From Acidobacteriaceae bacterium (GTDB lineage Bacteria; Acidobacteriota; Terriglobia; Terriglobales; Acidobacteriaceae): DNA of 44,968 nt. Positions 40,764-44,968 of the stretch are shown piece by piece. A model generated the notes under the pieces. It was not told where the DNA came from, ran no database searches, and saw only the letters and a list, made by a program, of their open reading frames with translations. A program made the position numbers and the translations under genes. Location: contig PKXU01000201.1 in assembly GCA_003132445.1 (NCBI GenBank), positions 139,300 to 184,267 of the forward strand, in the 5' to 3' direction. Numbering within the stretch: position 1 is the stretch's first letter; each line of letters begins with the position of its first letter.

Positions 40764-43205
40764 TTAGTGCCGGCCCCCGCCGCCGCCACCACCGTGACCG
40801 CCGTGACGTCCCCCTCCTCCACCACCCCCAGGACGACCACCGCGCCCACGCCCGCGACCTCCACCGCCCGGGCGTCCACCGCGCCCGCCTCGATCTCCAC
40901 CACGGTCGCCGCCGCGCGGCCGATCGCCGGCTCCCGCGCCTACATGCGGCGCGCCTTCGCGATTGAAGTTCGGCTCGGAATCCGGCTCATCGGGAAAATC
41001 TCCGCCGCCTTCAATCACCAGTGAACCAGTCAATGCCGGCTCACTCTCAGCCTGCGGAGTGATTGCTGAGGCCGTTGGCGGAGGAGCTTCCCCACCGCCC
41101 ATCTTCGCGCGCTGCTCTTTCAGAATTGCCTTGCGCGACAATCGGATGCGGTTACCTTCTACCGCCAGCACTTTCACCAGCACCTGATCGCCTTCCTTCA
41201 ACTCATCGCGAACATCGGCAATGCGATGCTCCGCCACTTCGCTAATATGCAGCAGCCCATCCGTCCCAGGAAGAATCTCAACGAACGCTCCGAAATCCGC
41301 CAGCCGCGTGACCTTTCCGAGATAAGTCTTTCCTACCTCGGCCGTCGCCGTAATGTCGCCGATAATCTGCAGCGCCTTCGCCGCCGATGCCTGATCGCTC
41401 GACGCAACCTTCACCAGTCCGGAATCCTCCACGTCAATCTTCACTCCCGTCTGCTCGACGATGCTGCGAATCATCTTGCCGCCCGGGCCGATCAGATCGC
41501 GAATCTTGTCGACCGGGATCTGAACCGTGTAGAAGCGTGGCGCGTAATCGGAAATCTTCTCGCGACCCGAAGCGATCACTTCTTCCATCTTGTCTAGAAT
41601 GTGCATCCGTCCGCGCTGCGCCTGCTCCAGCGCCTCACGCATAATCTGCGAAGTGATGCCGGCGACTTTAATGTCCATCTGCAACGCGGTAATGCCGTCC
41701 CGGGTGCCGGCAACTTTGAAGTCCATATCGCCGTAGTGATCTTCCGCGCCCGCAATGTCGGTGAGGATCGCATATTGCTCGCCTTCCTTCACCAATCCCA
41801 TGGCAACGCCAGCGACCGGAGCCTTCAATGGAACTCCCGCATCCATCAGCGCAATCGAAGCGCCGCAGACCGTAGCCATCGACGACGATCCATTCGATTC
41901 CAGAATGTCTGAAACCACGCGCATGGCATAAGGCCATTTCTCTTCCGTAGGAAGCACAGCCGAAACCGCCCGTTCCGCCAGCGCTCCGTGCCCAATCTCG
42001 CGACGCCCCGCACCACGCATAAACGCCACTTCTCCAACCGAAAACGGCGGAAAATTATAATGGAGCATGAAGCGTTTCTTGGCTTCGCCTTCGAAACCTT
42101 CGAGGCGCTGCATATCGTCGCTGGTACCCAGCGTTGTAGTGACCAGCGCCTGGGTTTCGCCGCGGGTGAAGATGGCGCTGCCGTGGGTGCGAGGCAGGAC
42201 TCCGGCTTCGATCCAGATTTCGCGAACTTCATCGAAGGCGCGCGCGTCGGGACGCCGCTTCTGATTGATCACCTGCTCGCGGAAAATTCGCTCGCGCAGA
42301 GCTTCGTAGTAGTGGTCGAGTTTTCGCTTCGCCTCCTCGTCATCTTTCGGCAGATCGGCAGCCAGCTTTTTCTTGATCTCTTTGACCAGCGTGTGGCTCT
42401 CTGCCTTGGGATGTTTCTTGGTGTCGAGAGCGTCCGCCAGTTGGTCGCCGATTTTTCCTCTCAGATCGTTGTAATACGCTTCATCGAACTGCGGAGGCTC
42501 GACCTTGCGCTTGGGCTTGCCCGCCTTGGCTCGCAGATCGTTAATGGCCGAGCAAATTTTTTTAATTTCCGTGTGCCCGAATTCGATCGCGTCGAGCACG
42601 GTATCTTCCTTCACTTCTTTGGCGCCGGATTCGATCATCACGATGCCATCGGCAGTCCCGACCACCATAATGTTGACCAGGCTCGCGCGCATCTCGTCGT
42701 AGGTGGGATTCACGATGAACTGGCCATCGACCAGGCCAACTCGCACCGCGCCGATCGGTCCGAGAAAGGGAATGTCGGAAAGTGTGAGTGCGCAAGACGC
42801 ACCGTTAATGCCGAGTACGTCGGGATCGTTATCCGTATCAGCGGATAGGACGAAGGCGATGACCTGAGTCTCGCACTTAAATCCCTCGGCGAACATGGGC
42901 CGCACCGGACGATCGATCTGGCGGCTGGTGAGAACTTCGCGCTCGCTCATGCGGCCTTCACGCTTGATGAAGCCGCCGGGGAAACGCCCGCCAGCGTAGG
43001 TGTATTCGCGGTAATCAACGGTGAGCGGAAAAAAATCAATGCCTTCGCGCGGGTCGGGATTAGCCGTCGCCGTGGCAAGGACAACATTTTGGCCCAGGCG
43101 AACGACGGCCGCGCCGTGTGCCTGCTTGGCGAGCTTTCCGGTTTCAAATGAGATCTGTTTGCCGCCGGCGAGATTAACTGTAACGCTAGTTGCTTCTGGT
43201 TTCAT
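40764..43205 (-). CDS. pnp: Polyribonucleotide nucleotidyltransferase with an RGG-type tail
   Basis: Phosphorolytic 3'-5' exoribonuclease (EC 2.7.7.8) of the RNA degradosome. It has two RNase PH domains (about 10-235 and 325-540), with ALVTTTLGTSDDMQ and DMDFKVAGTRDGITALQMDIKVAG in the second. A KH domain holds VDKIRDLIGPGGKMIRSIVEQTG, and an S1 domain reads GKVTRLADFGAFVEILPGTDGLLHISEVAEHRI. Residues about 706-813 are extra: an acidic linker, then RGGDRGGDRGG, GRGRGRGG and Gly/His repeats. Most PNPases stop near 700. ATG at 43205. It follows rpsO, the classic gene order. Confidence 0.96.
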   Translation of the reverse strand: MKPEATSVTVNLAGGKQISFETGKLAKQAHGAAVVRLGQNVVLATATANPDPREGIDFFPLTVDYREYTYAGGRFPGGFIKREGRMSEREVLTSRQIDRPVRPMFAEGFKCETQVIAFVLSADTDNDPDVLGINGASCALTLSDIPFLGPIGAVRVGLVDGQFIVNPTYDEMRASLVNIMVVGTADGIVMIESGAKEVKEDTVLDAIEFGHTEIKKICSAINDLRAKAGKPKRKVEPPQFDEAYYNDLRGKIGDQLADALDTKKHPKAESHTLVKEIKKKLAADLPKDDEEAKRKLDHYYEALRERIFREQVINQKRRPDARAFDEVREIWIEAGVLPRTHGSAIFTRGETQALVTTTLGTSDDMQRLEGFEGEAKKRFMLHYNFPPFSVGEVAFMRGAGRREIGHGALAERAVSAVLPTEEKWPYAMRVVSDILESNGSSSMATVCGASIALMDAGVPLKAPVAGVAMGLVKEGEQYAILTDIAGAEDHYGDMDFKVAGTRDGITALQMDIKVAGITSQIMREALEQAQRGRMHILDKMEEVIASGREKISDYAPRFYTVQIPVDKIRDLIGPGGKMIRSIVEQTGVKIDVEDSGLVKVASSDQASAAKALQIIGDITATAEVGKTYLGKVTRLADFGAFVEILPGTDGLLHISEVAEHRIADVRDELKEGDQVLVKVLAVEGNRIRLSRKAILKEQRAKMGGGEAPPPTASAITPQAESEPALTGSLVIEGGGDFPDEPDSEPNFNREGAPHVGAGAGDRPRGGDRGGDRGGRGGRPGGGGRGRGRGGRPGGGGGGGRHGGHGGGGGGGRH

Positions 43206-43256
43206 AATTCATTCCTTTGGAAAGACAGCTTCTAGCTCCGAGCTGCTAGCCGAGCC

Positions 43257-43308
43257 GGGTGCCCCATCCTTCTTTCGCGTTCTTTGTGAAAGAGGGTGGG
43301 GATTTTGA
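43257..43308. repeat. GGGTGCCCCAT-type palindromic element, copy 2
   Basis: Begins GGGTGCCCCATCC, has a stem TCTTTCGCG/TGTGAAAGA and ends GGGTGGGGATTTTGA. It is nearly identical to the copy at 43910-43961; the short arms differ by compensating or G-U changes. Confidence 0.85.
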
Positions 43309-43449
43309 TTTCATCCTCAAGAAGGCACACCTCACCCGCAGCAATGCGATGAGAGATGTATGTAGCGCTTGAAAAACGCACGTGTGGAAAATTCCTCGAT
43401 GCTGGACCGTCTCTCCGGAGACGGACTTCCAGAAATAGCTGAAGGAAAA

Positions 43450-43526
43450 GTTTCAATGTTTCAAAGTTTCGAAAGTTTCAAGGTCTCGCTTTGAAACCTT
43501 GAAACGTTTCCACCTTGAAACCTTGT
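43450..43526. repeat. GTTTCAA repeat forming a hairpin
   Basis: Four direct GTTTCAA-like units (8-9 bp period) from 43450 are followed by their complement (TTGAAACC, TTGAAACG, TTGAAACC). The block can form a long stem just downstream of rpsO and may end its transcript or control read-through into pnp. Confidence 0.75.
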
Positions 43527-43533
43527 TTTCCTC

Positions 43534-43800
43534 TTACTTGCGGATGCCGAGTTTCGTGATGACCGTCTTATAGCGCTCGGAATCGTATTTCTTGAGGTAG
43601 TCGAGCAAGCTACGCCGCTTGCTGACCAGCATGAGAAGGCCGCGGCGCGAGCCGTGGTCTTTCTGGTGCGTCTTGAAGTGCTCCGTCAATTGGCCAATGC
43701 GTTCGCTCAGCAACGCGATCTGAACTTCAGGGCTGCCGGTATCGCTAGGATGCGTGCCGTACTGGTCGATGAGGGATTTCTTGTGCTCTCTGGCTAACAC
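43534..43800 (-). CDS. rpsO: 30S ribosomal protein S15
   Basis: Binds the central domain of 16S rRNA in the small subunit. The 88 residues are the standard length: [30 protein letters not shown] is the rRNA-binding core, preceded by [27 protein letters not shown]. The start is GTG at 43800. It is the first gene of an rpsO-pnp unit, though 328 nt and several hairpins lie between the two. Confidence 0.97.
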   Translation of the reverse strand: MLAREHKKSLIDQYGTHPSDTGSPEVQIALLSERIGQLTEHFKTHQKDHGSRRGLLMLVSKRRSLLDYLKKYDSERYKTVITKLGIRK

Positions 43801-43909
43801 TTGCCTGGTGCACTCCTGTCTTTAATCGATTGTCTATGTGACGTTTAGAGAATATCACGGGGAGTTGCGGACGGTAAAGCCTTGAAGCATGACAGAGGTC
43901 CGATGAAGC

Positions 43910-43961
43910 GGGTGCCCCATGCTTCTTTCGCGTTCTTCGCGAAAGAGGGTGGGGATTTTGA
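43910..43961. repeat. GGGTGCCCCAT-type palindromic element, copy 3
   Basis: GGGTGCCCCATGC, a perfect CTTTCGCG/CGCGAAAG stem and tail GGGTGGGGATTTTGA, upstream of rpsO. Confidence 0.85.
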
Positions 43962-44013
43962 CTTGCCTTTATCCGACGCGCGTTCTGCTCGATGCCAGAC
44001 CACTCCCCGCGCT

Positions 44014-44056
44014 GTCATCCTGAGCGCAGCCGCTTCTCAGGCGGAGCGAAGGATCT
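44014..44056. repeat. Dispersed hairpin element (GTCATCCTGAGCG...GCGAAGGATCTC)
   Basis: Head GTCATCCTGAGCG, a variable CCGC/GCGG stem and tail GCGAAGGATCTC. Same family as 31752-31813 and 34147-34191. It lies just past the 3' end of the right-edge gene. Confidence 0.7.
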
Positions 44057-44070
44057 CCATGTGCACAGCA

Positions 44071-44968
44071 CTAGGTCTGCATCATGGTTTCGCTATCCCG
44101 TAGTCCGAGCGCACTATAGAACATGCGATGAACCATGAATGTCAGCTGTGGATTGTCCAGATCCTGGGAGGGGGCGATGGCCTTCTCGAACGAGTAAGAG
44201 ACACGGTGCGATTCTGGATGCCTGAGCCCAACCCGGCCTACCAGATAGAGGGCCTTCACAAACTCCCTCTTGATTTCGACGGCCGGTTCGTTGTTGACCA
44301 ATAGCCTAACGGCGAGGTCTTGCAACCAACTGCACGACGCCACCTTTTCGCCTCCCAGCACCGCAAAAACTTCATCGTCGGAGATGTCATTCAACGCGAA
44401 TCGCGGTCCAACCTTGCGGAGGAGAGGAAGCAACGCGGACAGACCGAAATAGCTATCGCGCCACTCATCGATGACTGCCTTCAATCGTGCCTCGGAATAG
44501 CTTACTTCCGCGCCTGTTACGGTGGACCAAGAAAGCCTGGAGACACCGACCGAAGCTTCGGACAGGCACTTGTTCATGAAGTCGATCACATCGCGAGGTC
44601 TCATAAACGTGCGTGAGATAAGGTATGTGAGTCCGTCCTCTGATCGAGAGGCTTTCCGAGTGGGCAATAGGCCTAGAAGTGTTGGCACTTCCGTCGTAAA
44701 CTCGGACTTGAAGACCTGCGCCAGTCGCTCATCGACAAGGCGAACCAAGTCTTCCTCCGACCATTTGACCCTTACGATGACATCCTCCCACTTTTCTCGC
44801 TGGGGCTCGTGTTTGCCTGCTTTTTGGAATACCCGATAATAGATGTTTTCCCGAAGTGCGATGACTATCTTCACCGCCCTTAGCCTCCGGTTGAGCTCGT
44901 TCACGCTCGAGAGGAGCGACTTGATCAGATCGAGGTAAAGCCTGTCGTCCGGCATCCAATCTTTAGCC
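44071..44968 (-). CDS. Partial gene: C-terminal part of a large NTPase-like protein
   Basis: The frame is open to the right edge, so the gene's start is outside the window; about 299 codons are visible. LIKSLLSSVNELNRRLRAVKIVIALRENIYYRVF followed by EKWEDVIVRVKWSEEDLVRLVDERL resembles the sensor/lid region of P-loop ATPases of the Sll1717 or KAP-like kind, and TFMRPRDVIDFMNKCLSEA fits the same group. No Walker motif lies in the visible part. Codon use looks less GC3-biased than in neighbouring genes, which hints at transfer. Such ATPases occur in defence or accessory islands, but that is inference. Confidence 0.55.
   Translation of the reverse strand, partial: AKDWMPDDRLYLDLIKSLLSSVNELNRRLRAVKIVIALRENIYYRVFQKAGKHEPQREKWEDVIVRVKWSEEDLVRLVDERLAQVFKSEFTTEVPTLLGLLPTRKASRSEDGLTYLISRTFMRPRDVIDFMNKCLSEASVGVSRLSWSTVTGAEVSYSEARLKAVIDEWRDSYFGLSALLPLLRKVGPRFALNDISDDEVFAVLGGEKVASCSWLQDLAVRLLVNNEPAVEIKREFVKALYLVGRVGLRHPESHRVSYSFEKAIAPSQDLDNPQLTFMVHRMFYSALGLRDSETMMQT

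Larger units (their letters stand above)
43206..43533. other. rpsO-pnp intergenic region with two repeat elements
   Basis: 328 nt without a gene. It contains a GTTTCAA-type inverted repeat region (43450-43526), a GGGTGCCCCAT-type hairpin (43257-43308), and presumably pnp regulatory sequence. Confidence 0.7.

Noticed and set aside
40508-40966. 152-codon plus-strand frame between the DUF5818 gene and pnp
   Set aside because: The second half is antisense to the Gly-rich pnp tail and the first half crosses the pnp terminator; no supporting start.
41988-42848. Open frame of 286 codons opposite pnp
   Set aside because: pnp is unmistakable in this stretch; the antisense frame has no family similarity.

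Overview
The window is a chromosomal segment that looks like it comes from an acidobacterium of the Terriglobia/Koribacter type. The pointers are a BlaI/M56-BlaR1 pair with a non-penicillin sensor, DUF1844 and DUF5818 proteins, a large secreted HELTH metallopeptidase, a glycine-rich TPM protein beside LemA, and a very high load of short tandem and palindromic repeats. The taxonomic call is an inference from gene content; no rRNA or tRNA gene is visible. Most of the window is ordinary, densely packed housekeeping and envelope chromosome. No transposase, integrase, phage gene or CRISPR array is present.

Layout. 1-3060 (minus strand): queF, an MFS transporter and a glycosyltransferase in one run that ends in a 7-bp repeat array. 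3272-5524 (plus): a membrane-fusion adaptor followed by a TPR protein. 5658-7506 (minus): a PilZ protein and a CstB-like persulfide dioxygenase-rhodanese. 7655-9899 (plus): TPM protein, nucleotidyltransferase and LemA, closed by a strong terminator. 10044-13654 (minus): a small secreted protein, an aminotransferase, a truncated GH20 remnant and a 2-hydroxyacid dehydrogenase. 13831-17521: a cytochrome c, a zinc-ribbon protein on the other strand, and blaI-blaR1. 17571-27885 is a ten-kilobase minus-strand run: mtnP, pfkB kinase, membrane glycosyltransferase, mgtC, dapF, LD-carboxypeptidase, mpl, M61 peptidase, plsC. Several neighbours overlap by 4 nt. It contains a murein precursor/recycling core (dapF, LD-carboxypeptidase, mpl). 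27999-32938: a retropepsin-like PDZ protein, a secreted metallopeptidase, a methyltransferase and 3-isopropylmalate dehydrogenase. 32980-38142 (plus): YgfZ-like protein, DUF1844 protein, PhnP-like hydrolase, ribF and murA. 38273-43800 (minus): a frameshifted methyltransferase, DUF985 cupin, DUF5818 protein, and rpsO-pnp. The right edge holds the C-terminal part of an unrelated-looking NTPase-type protein that runs off the window.

The most notable features are molecular rather than a new gene cluster. (1) DapF has serine at both positions where the family has its two catalytic cysteines. (2) At least five loci carry tandem repeats of exactly 15 bp, which keep the reading frame inside or at the ends of genes. 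(3) A palindromic element shared with the rpsO region lies in frame inside the glycosyltransferase gene. (4) Three further dispersed hairpin families and two 7-bp arrays decorate intergenic DNA. (5) BlaR1 has an amplified heptad-repeat sensor tail, and a BlaI-like operator half shared with the aminotransferase upstream region suggests a small regulon. (6) One methyltransferase is broken by a single extra base.
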